DNA of 64,000 bases from an uncultured beta proteobacterium (GTDB lineage: Bacteria; Pseudomonadota; Gammaproteobacteria; Burkholderiales; Burkholderiaceae_C): NCBI GenBank assembly GCA_903844215.1, contig CAIMSP010000158.1, forward strand, positions 1 through 64,000, in the 5' to 3' direction. This document shows, in pieces, positions 18,631 through 28,213 of the stretch (the first letter of the stretch is position 1; each line of letters starts with the position of its first letter). The position numbers were made by a program, and so were the translations under genes. Below the pieces are notes generated by a model. The model did not search any database. It was not told the origin of the DNA and worked only from the letters and a program-made list of their open reading frames with translations.

Positions 18631-19995
18631 TCATTGCAGCCGTGAGTTCCAGAGGGGAATGCGCACCGCAAAGCAGCAGCCGCGGCCGTCCAGCCCGATG
18701 GCCAGGGAGACCTCGCCGCCCATGGCGCGCGCTGCCTGCCTGACGATGGCCAGTCCCAGACCGGAGCCTGATTCGTCGGCCGACTGTTCGCGGTGAAAGC
18801 GATCGAACACGCTCTCCCATTGCGCCGGCGCAATGCCCGGGCCGTCGTCCATCACGCGGATCGTCAGCGACCCCGGTTCCTGCAGCACCGCCACTTCGAT
18901 CCGGCCCGGCTGCGGGCCATAGCGCAAGGCGTTGTCCAGCAGGTTGTCGATCACGCACTGCAGCGCCTGGGCGTCGCTCTCGCAGGGCAGTTGTTCCGGG
19001 CCGTCCAGCGTGATCTCCACGCCACGCGCGCTCGCGCGTTCGGAGGTTTCGGCAATCGAGTCGCGCAACAGGTTCATCACATCCAGCGCTTGATGCCGCT
19101 GTTCGCGTCCCTCCAGTTGCGCCAGTTGCAGCATCTGGCGCGTCAGGTGCGAGGCCCGCACCAAGGCCCTTTCCAGCCGCCGAGCCGCCTCGCTGCGCGC
19201 AGCCGGGGTGTCGGCAGCGGCCAGTACATGGGCTTGGGCCAGAATCACCGCCAACGGGGTGCGCAACTCGTGGGCCGCATCCTGGATAAACGCCTTTTCG
19301 CGCGCGAGCGCGTCGCGCAAACGGGTTAGCAAATTGTTCAGTGCATCGTTCAGTGGCTGCAAATCGTGGTAGCGCACGCGTTCCGGCACCGGGGAGAGAT
19401 CGTCGGCACTGCGCTGGGTGATTTCATCGGTCAGCAGACTCAAGGGCTTTAAGCCGGTGCGCACCGCCCACCACACAGCGGGCAGCAGGATGGGCGCGAG
19501 CGCAATCAACAACAGGGCGAATAAAACCGCCGTTCTCACCGTCCGCCTATTCAATCGGCTTTCGTCAACCACTATCACGGTGCGCCAGCGTTTGCCTTGC
19601 ACTGTGAACGTGCGGAACTGTTGTTCGCCGAGCTTCACAAGTCCCTTTCCGATGACCACTTCACGCAGGCTCTGCAACGGCAATTCTCCGGTGGCGTCAA
19701 CCAGCGAGTTGTCAGTGTCAAACACGGCGAATCCGCTCGGGTTCTCTGCCTCCATCAGCTCCTTCTGGCTGATCAGGCTCTGAATGAAAGCGAGCACATG
19801 CTTGACCTCGGCGGGATCCGTCACGTCGGCGAGGCTCTTGTCCAATGCGGTCGCGAACCCCAGCAACTTTTCATCGGCAGTGTCCCTCGTGCCGTCCCAG
19901 TCGAGCGGTATGACGCAGAGCCAAAGCACGAAAAACGTGCCCAGGAAGAACAGCAGAATTCTTCGCGCCAGTGTGCGCCGCGTGAGCCACTTCAT
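18631..19995 (-). CDS. Two-component sensor histidine kinase (QseC/TctE type)
   Basis: 454 residues. It has two membrane helices (about 12-32, ILLFFLGTFFVLWLCVI, and about 160-185) bracketing a periplasmic sensor loop, then a HAMP-like linker. The dimerisation box is DAAHELRTPLAV with phospho-acceptor His242. The ATPase has N (VIDNLLDNALRYG), G1 (MDDGPGIA) and G2 (GSGLGLAIV) boxes. It overlaps the response-regulator gene by 4 bp and is the second gene of that operon. The stimulus is unknown; the family often senses organic acids, metals or polymyxin-like compounds. Confidence 0.9.
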   Translation of the reverse strand: MKWLTRRTLARRILLFFLGTFFVLWLCVIPLDWDGTRDTADEKLLGFATALDKSLADVTDPAEVKHVLAFIQSLISQKELMEAENPSGFAVFDTDNSLVDATGELPLQSLREVVIGKGLVKLGEQQFRTFTVQGKRWRTVIVVDESRLNRRTVRTAVLFALLLIALAPILLPAVWWAVRTGLKPLSLLTDEITQRSADDLSPVPERVRYHDLQPLNDALNNLLTRLRDALAREKAFIQDAAHELRTPLAVILAQAHVLAAADTPAARSEAARRLERALVRASHLTRQMLQLAQLEGREQRHQALDVMNLLRDSIAETSERASARGVEITLDGPEQLPCESDAQALQCVIDNLLDNALRYGPQPGRIEVAVLQEPGSLTIRVMDDGPGIAPAQWESVFDRFHREQSADESGSGLGLAIVRQAARAMGGEVSLAIGLDGRGCCFAVRIPLWNSRLQ

Positions 19996-20648
19996 GGCCG
20001 GATCAAATAGCCCACGCCGCGCACCGTGCGCAGGCAGTCGGCGCCCAGCTTGCGCCGCAGGTTGTGCACATGCACTTCCACCGCATTCACATCCATGGCC
20101 TCGCCCAGCGGGGCGAGCATTTCGGTGAGCCGGTGTTTCGGCACGGCCTTGCCCGGAGTGCGCGCCAGTGCCAGCAGCAGCTCGTATTCGCGCGGCGCCA
20201 GATGCACCACTTGGCCTGCCTGGCGCACCTCGTGCGCGGCCGTGTCAATTTCGAGTTCGCCCAGCGTCCACAAGGCGCTGGCCTGCTGTGCCGAACGGCG
20301 CGTCACCGCGCCCAGGCGCGACAGCAGCTCGGCCACAATAAAGGGCTTGAGGATGAAGTCGTCGGCGCCGTCATCCAGGCCGGCCAGGCGGTCGCCCAGG
20401 CCGGCGTTCGCGGTGAGGATGATGACCGGCAGCTTGAGCCCTTCGGCGCGCCATTGGCGCAACAGATCCATACCGTTGCCATCGGGCAGCGAGAGGTCCA
20501 GCAGCACGCAGTCAAAGCCCTTCTCCCTTGCCATGGCCAGGCCCTGGCGCGCACTGCGCAACCACTCGCTGGTATGGCCTTCGATGCGCAGGGCCTGCTG
20601 CAGGCTGGTCCCCAAGTCGAGGTCGTCTTCAATCAAAAGCAGATGCAT
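19992..20648 (-). CDS. OmpR-family response regulator
   Basis: 218 residues from the ATG at 20648; the in-frame extension upstream is rejected because the protein clearly starts at MHLLLIEDD. The receiver has its phosphorylation site at Asp51 (LLDLSLPDG), and the C-terminal winged helix covers about residues 125-218 (LAPREYELLLALA, VHVHNLRRKLG, TVRGVGYLI). It is paired by a 4-bp overlap with the sensor kinase and is divergent from the S41 protease gene across about 200 bp. Control of that gene is possible but unproven. Confidence 0.92.
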   Translation of the reverse strand: MHLLLIEDDLDLGTSLQQALRIEGHTSEWLRSARQGLAMAREKGFDCVLLDLSLPDGNGMDLLRQWRAEGLKLPVIILTANAGLGDRLAGLDDGADDFILKPFIVAELLSRLGAVTRRSAQQASALWTLGELEIDTAAHEVRQAGQVVHLAPREYELLLALARTPGKAVPKHRLTEMLAPLGEAMDVNAVEVHVHNLRRKLGADCLRTVRGVGYLIRP

Positions 20649-20854
20649 GCGCCAAGCATAGCAAGACTCCTGCGCCCAAGCTGAGCGCAGGCTGAACGCA
20701 ACGACATTGCCGCTGCCGCCCGCCTTCAGCAAACGTAAAGCCGAGCTTAAGCCAGCGCAAAGCCAGTCCCTCCTAAGATTGATTCGCCAGGGTTTTTGAA
20801 TTCGCCCTGCCCCGGAAAAGCATCCCGATGAATCTCAAGTAAAGGTGAAATGAA

Positions 20855-22234
20855 TTGAAAAATAGATTGCGAATTTTGGCCTGCGCGGCCGCCATGGTCT
20901 TGGTGGGCTGCGGTGGTGGCGGTGGTGGCTCCTCTGCACCCGTGTCGCCCCCTGCGATTGTCTTTCCACCCCCGAGTAGTTTGGCGAACATCTGCACCCC
21001 TGAGGGCGAGAAGGCCTGGGTCCGCTCCTATATGGACGACGTGTATCTCTGGTCCAACGAAATCGTCGATGTGAATGCCGCCAGCTATGCCACGCCGAGT
21101 GACTATTTCGACGCGCTGCGGGTTAAGTCCAAGGACAAATTCAGCTTCAGTCTGCCCAATGCGCAGATGGCCGCTATGGCCAGCGGTTCCGGCGCAGTGA
21201 GCTACGGTGCGGTCTATACCCTCAGCCCTGACCATCGCATATTGGTTGCCTACTCCGAGCCCAATACGCCAGCCAGCGCCGTCGGCCTGGGGCGCGGTGC
21301 GCAAATTGTGAATGTCAATGGCGCGGCCTTGACGCCAGCGACCGAGCCCGCTTGGAACGCCGCGTTGTTTCCTGAGGCCGCGGGCCAGACCAACAGCTTT
21401 GATGTGCTGGACCCGGGTGCCAGCGTGACCCGCAAGGTGACGCTCACCTCGGCCCTGGTGACGGTCACGCCCGTGCCGCAAGCGCAAGTCATCACCCAGA
21501 GCACGGGGAAGAAGGTCGGCTACCTGGTGTTCAATGCGCACATCGCCAGCGCCGAGGCGCCACTGAGCGCCGCCATTGCGCAATTTGCGCTCGCCAAAAT
21601 CGACGACCTGGTGCTGGATCTGCGCGACAACCCAGGGGGCGAACAGTCCATCGCAGCGGAGCTGGGCGCCATGATCGGTGGCGCGCCAGTGACGGGCAAG
21701 ACGTTTCTGAAAATAGCATTCAACGCGAAACACCCGGAGAAAACCAATGACCCCAGCAGCACGGTGGCGTTCCCACGCACCGACAGCACGGGCCAGACGC
21801 TGCCCACGCTGGGGCTGCCACGGGTGTTTGTGTTGACCAGCGGCATTACCGCTTCATCCAGCGAACTCGTCATCAACGGCCTCAAACCCTTTGTCACCGT
21901 CATTACCATTGGAGCAACCACCAGCGGCAAGCCTTACGGAGAAAATTTCGTGACCAATTGCGCAACCAGTTACGCCGCGATGGAAATGAGCGCGACCAAC
22001 TCTTTGGGTCAGGGCAACTACGTCAATGGCTTTGCACCCACCTGCGCCGCCGTGGACAACCTTGATCTGCCGCTGGGTCAAACGAACGAAGTCCTGCTGA
22101 ATGCCGCGCTGAGCTACCAGACGACGGGCGCCTGCCCTGCAAGCTCGGCACAGGCCAAGCAGCAGATCCGACCGGCTCAGGACGGGGCGCCATCCGATCT
22201 GCTCAAGAAGCTGCTGCAACCGCGCCACCGCTGA
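20855..22234 (+). CDS. S41-family peptidase, predicted lipoprotein
   Basis: 459 residues from a TTG with AAAGG about 10 bp upstream. A signal peptide ends in a lipobox (LVGC, Cys19), followed by a Gly/Ser linker. A PDZ-like region lies at about 120-190, then the S41 protease core: strand VLDLRDNPGG, nucleophile Ser in TASSSELVI (about residue 334) and Lys359 in SGKPYGE. It is probably anchored in the outer membrane facing the periplasm and may process envelope proteins. The next gene also encodes a small lipoprotein. The family call is firm; the substrate is unknown. Confidence 0.85.
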   Translation: MKNRLRILACAAAMVLVGCGGGGGGSSAPVSPPAIVFPPPSSLANICTPEGEKAWVRSYMDDVYLWSNEIVDVNAASYATPSDYFDALRVKSKDKFSFSLPNAQMAAMASGSGAVSYGAVYTLSPDHRILVAYSEPNTPASAVGLGRGAQIVNVNGAALTPATEPAWNAALFPEAAGQTNSFDVLDPGASVTRKVTLTSALVTVTPVPQAQVITQSTGKKVGYLVFNAHIASAEAPLSAAIAQFALAKIDDLVLDLRDNPGGEQSIAAELGAMIGGAPVTGKTFLKIAFNAKHPEKTNDPSSTVAFPRTDSTGQTLPTLGLPRVFVLTSGITASSSELVINGLKPFVTVITIGATTSGKPYGENFVTNCATSYAAMEMSATNSLGQGNYVNGFAPTCAAVDNLDLPLGQTNEVLLNAALSYQTTGACPASSAQAKQQIRPAQDGAPSDLLKKLLQPRHR

Positions 22235-22297
22235 ACTTGTCCTGGGGCAAGCCCCAGCCTGCTGAAGAAAAACTGAAACCTATTTTTGGAAACCATT

Positions 22298-22687
22298 ATG
22301 AAATTAGCTACATTGATCATCTCCGTCGCCGCAGTTGCCCTCCTGGGCGGCTGTGCAACCTCCGGCAACGAGCACCTGAAAAATCAAACGTCTTCGACGA
22401 TCCATGAGTCGATCTTTGAAGGCGTCACCACCAAGGATTTGATTCGCGCGAGCATGGGCGAGGCGACGACGGTCACGTTCACTGACGGGGGCAACGAAGT
22501 TTGGACGTACCGCTATGACCGCTCCGTGCCCCAACTGCACAGCTTCATTCCGTATGTGAACTTGGTGAGCCAGGTGGCGGACGTCAAGTCCAAGGAACTG
22601 GTCGTGATGTTCGACAAGAACAATGTGGTCTCAAAGTACGTCATGCGCGAGGTGAGTTCGGTGAAGAAAATCGGCCTCGCGTATTGA
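22298..22687 (+). CDS. Small lipoprotein with SmpA/BamE-like fold
   Basis: 129 residues from the ATG at 22298. Lipoprotein signal with lipobox LGGC (Cys18). The mature part follows the SmpA/BamE-like pattern: a GVTTKDLIRASMGEAT helix, then EVWTYRYD and KELVVMFDKNNVVSKY strands. The next gene ends in a similar module. Such proteins often stabilise outer-membrane assemblies; a specific role cannot be given. Confidence 0.65.
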   Translation: MKLATLIISVAAVALLGGCATSGNEHLKNQTSSTIHESIFEGVTTKDLIRASMGEATTVTFTDGGNEVWTYRYDRSVPQLHSFIPYVNLVSQVADVKSKELVVMFDKNNVVSKYVMREVSSVKKIGLAY

Positions 22688-22802
22688 CCTGAGCCTAAAG
22701 GGTCATGCCTGGGCGCTGGACGTGGTCCAGTGGCGTGTCGATGCGCCGAGCTCGTTCGAAGTGCTGGCATGATTGGGCGCTGATTTGCCATTGAAACTTC
22801 TA

Positions 22803-23999
22803 ATGCGTTCTTACCCTTGCGTCGTGTGGTTGGTTGGTGGCACAGCCCTGCTGGCCAGTGCTCTGCTGGGTGGCATGGTCCATGCGCAAACCGCAGCCGG
22901 TGGTGCAGCCCAAGACACGGCGGTGTTGCCGCGGGTCGAGGTCGGCGGCGTGTCGGCCGCGCCCCGAGAGTTGAAAACACTGAACCAATTTGCGTACACG
23001 CAGATTCTGTTTGAGCGCTACCACCAGCTCGCGCCCCAAGCCGAACTCAAGTTCAAGGTGTTTGCGCGCAAGTCAGAGCGGGATTTGGACCACGCGGAGT
23101 TGAGCTTGGTTGGCAAGAGCGAATCCGCTCCGGTGGTGCTGGATGCGCAGCAGCGCTTTGTGCTCGACCCGGTGTGGCGCCAACTCGATGGGAATACGGA
23201 GCTGCGCAGCCGATTGCCCGAAGGGCGTGTGGCTTGGCGCGTGGACATTCAAACGCCGGGCTTGCCAAGTGGCACCCGGCGGCTGGGGGACTTGCGCCTG
23301 GAATATATCGCAGCTGCTATCAGTGGACTGGCGCGCACGGTGGAGTTGTCTTATTTGGGGGCCTATATTTGGTCCAGGGAGAGCAAGGTGACGGACCCCT
23401 ACCTGACCTACCCCGAGATGATGAGCCATATTGCCGAGCGCCCGGTGTTTGGTGTGACGCTGGTGCACGGGGAACGGCGATTCAGCTTGAATTACTTTCA
23501 GTTGCATGGCAGCGGCGATGGACTGAGCCTCAAGTCCGCCAGCAAGAGGCTGGATTGGGGCTACGGGATGCGCAATCGCATGTATCGGCTGCCGCCATCT
23601 GCCAATGATTGGCCGGACGACACCTTGGTGGTGCTGGAATTCATGGACTCCCCTGACGCAAAGTCCGCTGCTGGTGAACCGGGCGCCAATGCAGCCGCCC
23701 CCGATGGCGTGGCCGCGCCTTACGCCCGCTGTGCGCAATCGCTTGTGGTTGGGATCACCCGTCGCGCTGAGGTGGAGCAGCAACTCGGCCGTGCCCGCGT
23801 GCTGCGGTTCGAGGACGGCACCGAGACCTGGCACTACTTCCAATTCCACAACGGTGCCAGCGTTGAAAATCTCTTCAACACCGCGCCGATGATCCACAGC
23901 TTGAAATCGGATGCGGTCGAATTGCGGCTGCTGTTTGATGCCGACGGCGTGCTGAAGAAGTTTGCGCTACGCGAGCACGCCGCCGTCGCGATCCGCTAG
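22803..23999 (+). CDS. Exported protein with C-terminal SmpA-like module
   Basis: 398 residues from the ATG at 22803. A signal peptide (VVWLVGGTALLASALLGGMV, cleavage after AQ-type residues near 28) is followed by about 270 residues that I do not recognise (TLNQFAYTQILFERYHQL onward; basic and aromatic strands). The last 85 residues or so (CAQSLVVGITRRAEVEQQLG, ETWHYFQFH, LRLLFDADGVLKKFALRE) parallel the whole of the preceding small lipoprotein. The two genes may work together at the envelope. Confidence 0.6.
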   Translation: MRSYPCVVWLVGGTALLASALLGGMVHAQTAAGGAAQDTAVLPRVEVGGVSAAPRELKTLNQFAYTQILFERYHQLAPQAELKFKVFARKSERDLDHAELSLVGKSESAPVVLDAQQRFVLDPVWRQLDGNTELRSRLPEGRVAWRVDIQTPGLPSGTRRLGDLRLEYIAAAISGLARTVELSYLGAYIWSRESKVTDPYLTYPEMMSHIAERPVFGVTLVHGERRFSLNYFQLHGSGDGLSLKSASKRLDWGYGMRNRMYRLPPSANDWPDDTLVVLEFMDSPDAKSAAGEPGANAAAPDGVAAPYARCAQSLVVGITRRAEVEQQLGRARVLRFEDGTETWHYFQFHNGASVENLFNTAPMIHSLKSDAVELRLLFDADGVLKKFALREHAAVAIR

Positions 24000-24040
24000 T
24001 TTGCGCTGACCCGCTGCGGCCGATTGCCCGCGCCGAGTCC

Positions 24041-24928
24041 TCAACCGAACTTGCCCGTGTCCACATATTCCTGCGAGAGCATGGACCACCAGTCGGTGGC
24101 CAGGCCGTTGAGAACGTAGGCGTAGGGCAGCCAGCCGTAGCCGCCGTCGCCCCAGCCCGTGCCCCAGGAGTTGCGGATGAGCAAGGCGCCAGTGGTGGCA
24201 GCAGCGCCGGCGGCGGTGTTCTTGATGACCAGGGCGTCGTTGTAGCCGACGGCCATGACGGCGTGTCCGCCAACGATCTTTTCTCCGGCCACGGGGTAGG
24301 GAATTGCGCCCTTGTTGGCCACGCTGGCCTGGGTGTAGGAGCTGTACACGGTGAAGCCGAACATCGACGGCAGACCGGCTGCCAGATTGGCCTTGATGGC
24401 GGCCAGCAGGTTCGCCGCCGTGGTGCCGGCGGGGTCGAGCCGGTAGTAGTTCAGCGCCTGGTAGTTCTGCCCGAAGGAGTAGAGAAAGGCCGTGGGTTCG
24501 TTGTCGAAATTGGCGACAACGTAGGGGCAATACTCTTCGGGCGGAACGCCAAACAGCACCAGGGCCGCCATCGTGCTGCGCAGATAGGCGCCGGTGTCGC
24601 CCGTGACTTTCATCAGGTCACGCGTGGCCTTGTACAGGAACAAGCGCGAAGCGTCGATGTGCCGGCCGTAGGCGCGGCGCTCGTAGTACTCGACCATGCC
24701 CACGCCGGCGTGGGCGGTGCAGGAACCCAGGTTGAGCTGGTTCTCGACGGATGAGCACCAGGCGCGCAAATCGGCGCTCGCCGCCAGGGCCACGGGCGCG
24801 CCCTTGGCCTTGGGCTTTTGCAATCGGGTGAGCAGGGGTTTGAGCTTGGCGTGCTCTGGCGTGTAGTCGTTGATGCTGGGCAGGTCGTGCAGCCAGCCAA
24901 GGCCCAGCGGGTTTGATGAATCAGCCAT
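24041..24928 (-). CDS. Papain-like (C1A) cysteine peptidase
   Basis: 295 residues. All catalytic residues are visible: Cys70 in NLGSCTAHAG with the upstream Gln of the oxyanion hole, His222 in VGGHAVMAVGY, and Asn253 in IRNSWGTGWGDGGYG. There is no signal peptide or obvious propeptide (N-terminus MADSSNPLGLGWLHDLP), so it is either cytoplasmic or exported without a classic signal. Bacterial C1A peptidases of this form are found mainly as accessory genes. The 264 bp upstream show a good ribosome site on the minus strand and nothing else. Confidence 0.88.
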   Translation of the reverse strand: MADSSNPLGLGWLHDLPSINDYTPEHAKLKPLLTRLQKPKAKGAPVALAASADLRAWCSSVENQLNLGSCTAHAGVGMVEYYERRAYGRHIDASRLFLYKATRDLMKVTGDTGAYLRSTMAALVLFGVPPEEYCPYVVANFDNEPTAFLYSFGQNYQALNYYRLDPAGTTAANLLAAIKANLAAGLPSMFGFTVYSSYTQASVANKGAIPYPVAGEKIVGGHAVMAVGYNDALVIKNTAAGAAATTGALLIRNSWGTGWGDGGYGWLPYAYVLNGLATDWWSMLSQEYVDTGKFG

Positions 24929-25192
24929 AAGAGGTTCTCCTTGAATTTGAGTGAAAGTGAGCCGTCAAGCAGGAGTCGCTGGCAAGACGAACGGCGGCGC
25001 TTGACAACGTGCAGGTGTCCGTTGCGAGACCTGCGGCACGAAGTTATCAAAAGAAGAACATTGAAGCAATAGATTTCAGCCCTATGCCGACGCGGCGCTC
25101 AGGGATCGCGGCGGATACCATTTAGACTCGTCACGCCCCCCGATCCCCTTGACCTACCCGCCGTTAGCGCCCGGCCATTGCGTTGGAACCCG

Positions 25193-27316
25193 ATGAAAAA
25201 ATCCGTCCTGCTGGCCTGCGCCCTGGCGCTTGGCTTAACACTTGGCTCGCCCCCGATGACACTCGCTCAAACCAGTACCAAAGATCAGGACGCCTATCAA
25301 TGGCTGGAGGAAGTCCAGGGAGCGCGCGCCCTCACCTGGGTGCGCGAGCGCAACGCCGTCAGCCTACAGGCCCTGCAGGCCAGCCCCAACTACACGCCGC
25401 TGCGCCAGGAACTGCTGGCCGTGCTCAACAGCCGCGACCGTATTCCGCAGGTGAGTCGCTATGGCCCCTGGCTGTACAACCTGTGGCAGGACGAGCTGCA
25501 CCCGCGCGGCCTGTGGCGGCGCACCAGCCTGGCCGAATACCGCAAGCCCGCGCCGCTGTGGCAGACCGTGCTCGATCTGGACGCCCTGGGCGCGGCTGAA
25601 AAGGAGAGCTGGGTGTTTGGCGGCGCCACCTGCCTGGGGCCGGACTACCGTCTGTGCCTGTTGTCGCTGTCGCGCGGCGGCGCCGATGCGCATGTGGTGC
25701 GCGAGTTCGACACGCAGACCCTGAAGTTTGTCGAAGGCGGTTTTCAACTGCCCGAAGCCAAGAGCGCGGTCGAGTGGATCGACGCCGAGCACCTCTACGT
25801 CGGCACCGATTTTGGTCCTGGAACGCTCACCGACTCGGGCTATCCGAGGGTCATCAAGCGTTGGCAGCGCGGCCAGGCGCTGGCACAGGCCAAGACCGTG
25901 TTCGAGGGTCAGGCCCGCGACGTGGCGGTGTCGGTCCAGGTGGACCGCACGCCCGGTTACGCGCGCACCCTGTTCAGCCGCGCGCTGGACTTTTACAACC
26001 AGAAGACGTTCTTGCTGCAGGGCGAATCGCTGCTTGAGTTGGACCTGCCCAGCGACATGAAGGAGCACTTCTGGGGCGCACGCCTGCTGCTGCAGCCGCG
26101 CAGCGATTGGCAGGTGGGCGCAGAAAAATTCCCCGCCGGTGCGCTGCTGCTGACCGATGCCGCCGCCTACTTGCGCGGCGAGCGCAAGTTTCAGCGGCTG
26201 TTCAGTCCCACGGCCACGCGCTCGCTGGCCGGCTACACGCTGACGCGCGCGCGCGTGATCCTGAACATCAGCGACCAGGTCGCGAGCCGGCTGGAGGAAT
26301 GGGATCTGTCCGCCGCCCCGCCGCAGCATCGCAGCGTGCAAGCGCCGTTTCCTGGCACCCTGAGCCTGGGCGGCTTGTTTGACAGCGAGCTGGCGCACGA
26401 TGAGCTGGCCGAGCGCTACCTGGTCAACTACGCCGACTTTCTGACACCCGACACGCTGTACCTGGCGCAAGCCGGCAGCGATGCGCGCGAGGCGCTGAAA
26501 AGCCGCGAGCCGCAGTTCAAGGCCGACGGCATGCGCGCCGAGCAGTTCTTCGCCACCAGCCGCGACGGCACCCAGGTGCCGTACTTCGTCGTCTGGCCCC
26601 AAGGCGCCAAGGCCGACGCCAGCAACCCCACGCTGCTCTATGGCTATGGCGGCTTCGAGGTCTCGATGCGGCCTTGGTATTCGGGCGGCTTCGGTCGCGC
26701 CTGGTATGCGCGTGGCGGCGTGCTGGTGCTGGCGAATATCCGGGGCGGCGGCGAGTTCGGACCCAGTTGGCATCAGGCCGCAGTGAAGGCCGCCAAGCAG
26801 CGCAGCTACGATGACTTTGCCGCCGTGGCCGAGGACCTGATTGCGCGCAAGATCAGCACGCCCCGGCACCTGGGCATCATGGGCGGGAGCAATGGCGGAC
26901 TGCTGGTGGGGGCCACGTTCGTGCAGCGCCCCGAGCTGTTCAACGCCGTGGTCTGCCAGGTCCCGCTGTTGGACATGCGCCGCTACCACCGCCTGCTGGC
27001 GGGCGCTTCCTGGATGGCCGAATACGGCGACCCGGAGCAGGCCGACGAATGGGCCTACATCTCGAAATACAGCCCGTATCAGAACGTCAAGACGGGCGTG
27101 CGCTACCCCAGGGCGTTGTTCACCACGTCCACGCGCGACGACCGCGTGCACCCCGGACACGCGCGCAAGATGGCGGCCAAGATGCTGGAGCAGGGGCACG
27201 ACTTGCTGTACTACGAGAACATCGAAGGCGGCCACGGCGGCGCGGCCGACAATGAGCAGCGCGCCACGCTGCAGGCGCTGGAATACAGTTATCTCTGGCA
27301 GCAACTGGGACGTTGA
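25193..27316 (+). CDS. Prolyl oligopeptidase family (S9A) serine peptidase
   Basis: 707 residues from the ATG at 25193. The signal peptide (LLACALALGLTLGSPPM...AQ) points to the periplasm. The N-terminal two-thirds is the beta-propeller (DAYQWLEEVQGARALTWV is the typical S9A entry motif). The alpha/beta-hydrolase domain carries Ser566 in GGSNGGLLVG, Asp near 650 in RDDRVHPGH and His681 in GGHGG. It cleaves short Pro-containing or similar peptides. The next gene starts 5 bp after the stop and is probably co-transcribed. Confidence 0.92.
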   Translation: MKKSVLLACALALGLTLGSPPMTLAQTSTKDQDAYQWLEEVQGARALTWVRERNAVSLQALQASPNYTPLRQELLAVLNSRDRIPQVSRYGPWLYNLWQDELHPRGLWRRTSLAEYRKPAPLWQTVLDLDALGAAEKESWVFGGATCLGPDYRLCLLSLSRGGADAHVVREFDTQTLKFVEGGFQLPEAKSAVEWIDAEHLYVGTDFGPGTLTDSGYPRVIKRWQRGQALAQAKTVFEGQARDVAVSVQVDRTPGYARTLFSRALDFYNQKTFLLQGESLLELDLPSDMKEHFWGARLLLQPRSDWQVGAEKFPAGALLLTDAAAYLRGERKFQRLFSPTATRSLAGYTLTRARVILNISDQVASRLEEWDLSAAPPQHRSVQAPFPGTLSLGGLFDSELAHDELAERYLVNYADFLTPDTLYLAQAGSDAREALKSREPQFKADGMRAEQFFATSRDGTQVPYFVVWPQGAKADASNPTLLYGYGGFEVSMRPWYSGGFGRAWYARGGVLVLANIRGGGEFGPSWHQAAVKAAKQRSYDDFAAVAEDLIARKISTPRHLGIMGGSNGGLLVGATFVQRPELFNAVVCQVPLLDMRRYHRLLAGASWMAEYGDPEQADEWAYISKYSPYQNVKTGVRYPRALFTTSTRDDRVHPGHARKMAAKMLEQGHDLLYYENIEGGHGGAADNEQRATLQALEYSYLWQQLGR

Positions 27317-27321
27317 ACAGC

Positions 27322-28176
27322 ATGGAAAAAATCGCCATCCAACATCAAACCGAACCGGGCCGCTTCTGGGCCGAGGTCCAGGGCCATACGGTGGAACTGG
27401 ACTACCAGCGCCGGGGTGAACAACTGATCTTTCACCACACCGGCACGGCGCCGGCGCTGCAGGGGCGTGGCCTGGCGGGCCAGTTGGTGGAACACGCGCT
27501 GCACTGGGCGGCGCCGCTGGGCTTGCAACTGGTGCCGGCCTGCAGCTACGTCGCCGGCTATGTGCAGCGCCATCGGCACTGGCAACGGCTGCTCGAACCG
27601 GCGGCCGTGCAGCAGGTGTTGAACTACTGGTTCGGACCCCTGGGCAGCGACACCGACAAGCAAATTCGCGCGCTCTGGTTTTACAAGAGTGAGGCCACCG
27701 ACGCCGAGATCCGGCAGCGCTTTGGCGCCTTGATCGAACCGGCGCTCGCGGGCCACCTTCGCGACTGGAGCCGCACGCCGCTGGCGCGCTTGGCGCAGAT
27801 CATCGTGCTCGACCAGTTCACGCGCAACGTCTTCAGGGACAGCGCTCGCGCCTTCGCCGGTGACGCCCAGGCCTTGCCCGCAGCGCTTGACTTGCTGGCC
27901 CGTGGCGACGATTTGCAGCTGGAGCCGCTGCAGCGCTGGTTCGCGCTGCTGCCGCTGGAGCACGCCGAAGACGGCGCCATGCAGCAGCGCTCGGTGGCTG
28001 AATTTGAAGCGCTGGCGGCGGCTGACCCGCGACTGGCGGATGCGCTGGAATATGCCCGCAGGCACCAGCAAGTCATCGTGCGCTTTGGCCGCTTCCCGCA
28101 CCGCAATCAGGCGCTGGGGCGGGTTTCAAGCGCGGAGGAATTGGCCTATCTGGCGCAGCCGGGTTCGGGCTTTTGA
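27322..28176 (+). CDS. Fusion of small GNAT acetyltransferase-like domain and DUF924
   Basis: 284 residues from the ATG at 27322; a TTG at 27313 overlaps the upstream stop. Residues 1-95 or so match the compact YidJ-like GNAT fold (FHHTGTAPALQGRGLAGQLV, CSYVAGYVQRH). Residues about 98-284 are a DUF924 helical domain (VLNYWFGPLG, VLDQFTRNVFR, LLPLEHAEDGAMQQ, RFGRFPHRNQALGR). The two domains usually occur as separate proteins, so the fusion suggests they act on related substrates. Function unknown. Confidence 0.82.
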   Translation: MEKIAIQHQTEPGRFWAEVQGHTVELDYQRRGEQLIFHHTGTAPALQGRGLAGQLVEHALHWAAPLGLQLVPACSYVAGYVQRHRHWQRLLEPAAVQQVLNYWFGPLGSDTDKQIRALWFYKSEATDAEIRQRFGALIEPALAGHLRDWSRTPLARLAQIIVLDQFTRNVFRDSARAFAGDAQALPAALDLLARGDDLQLEPLQRWFALLPLEHAEDGAMQQRSVAEFEALAAADPRLADALEYARRHQQVIVRFGRFPHRNQALGRVSSAEELAYLAQPGSGF

Positions 28177-28213
28177 GCTGGACGCCGCGCCCGCGCGGTG
28201 AGGGTCGAGAAAA

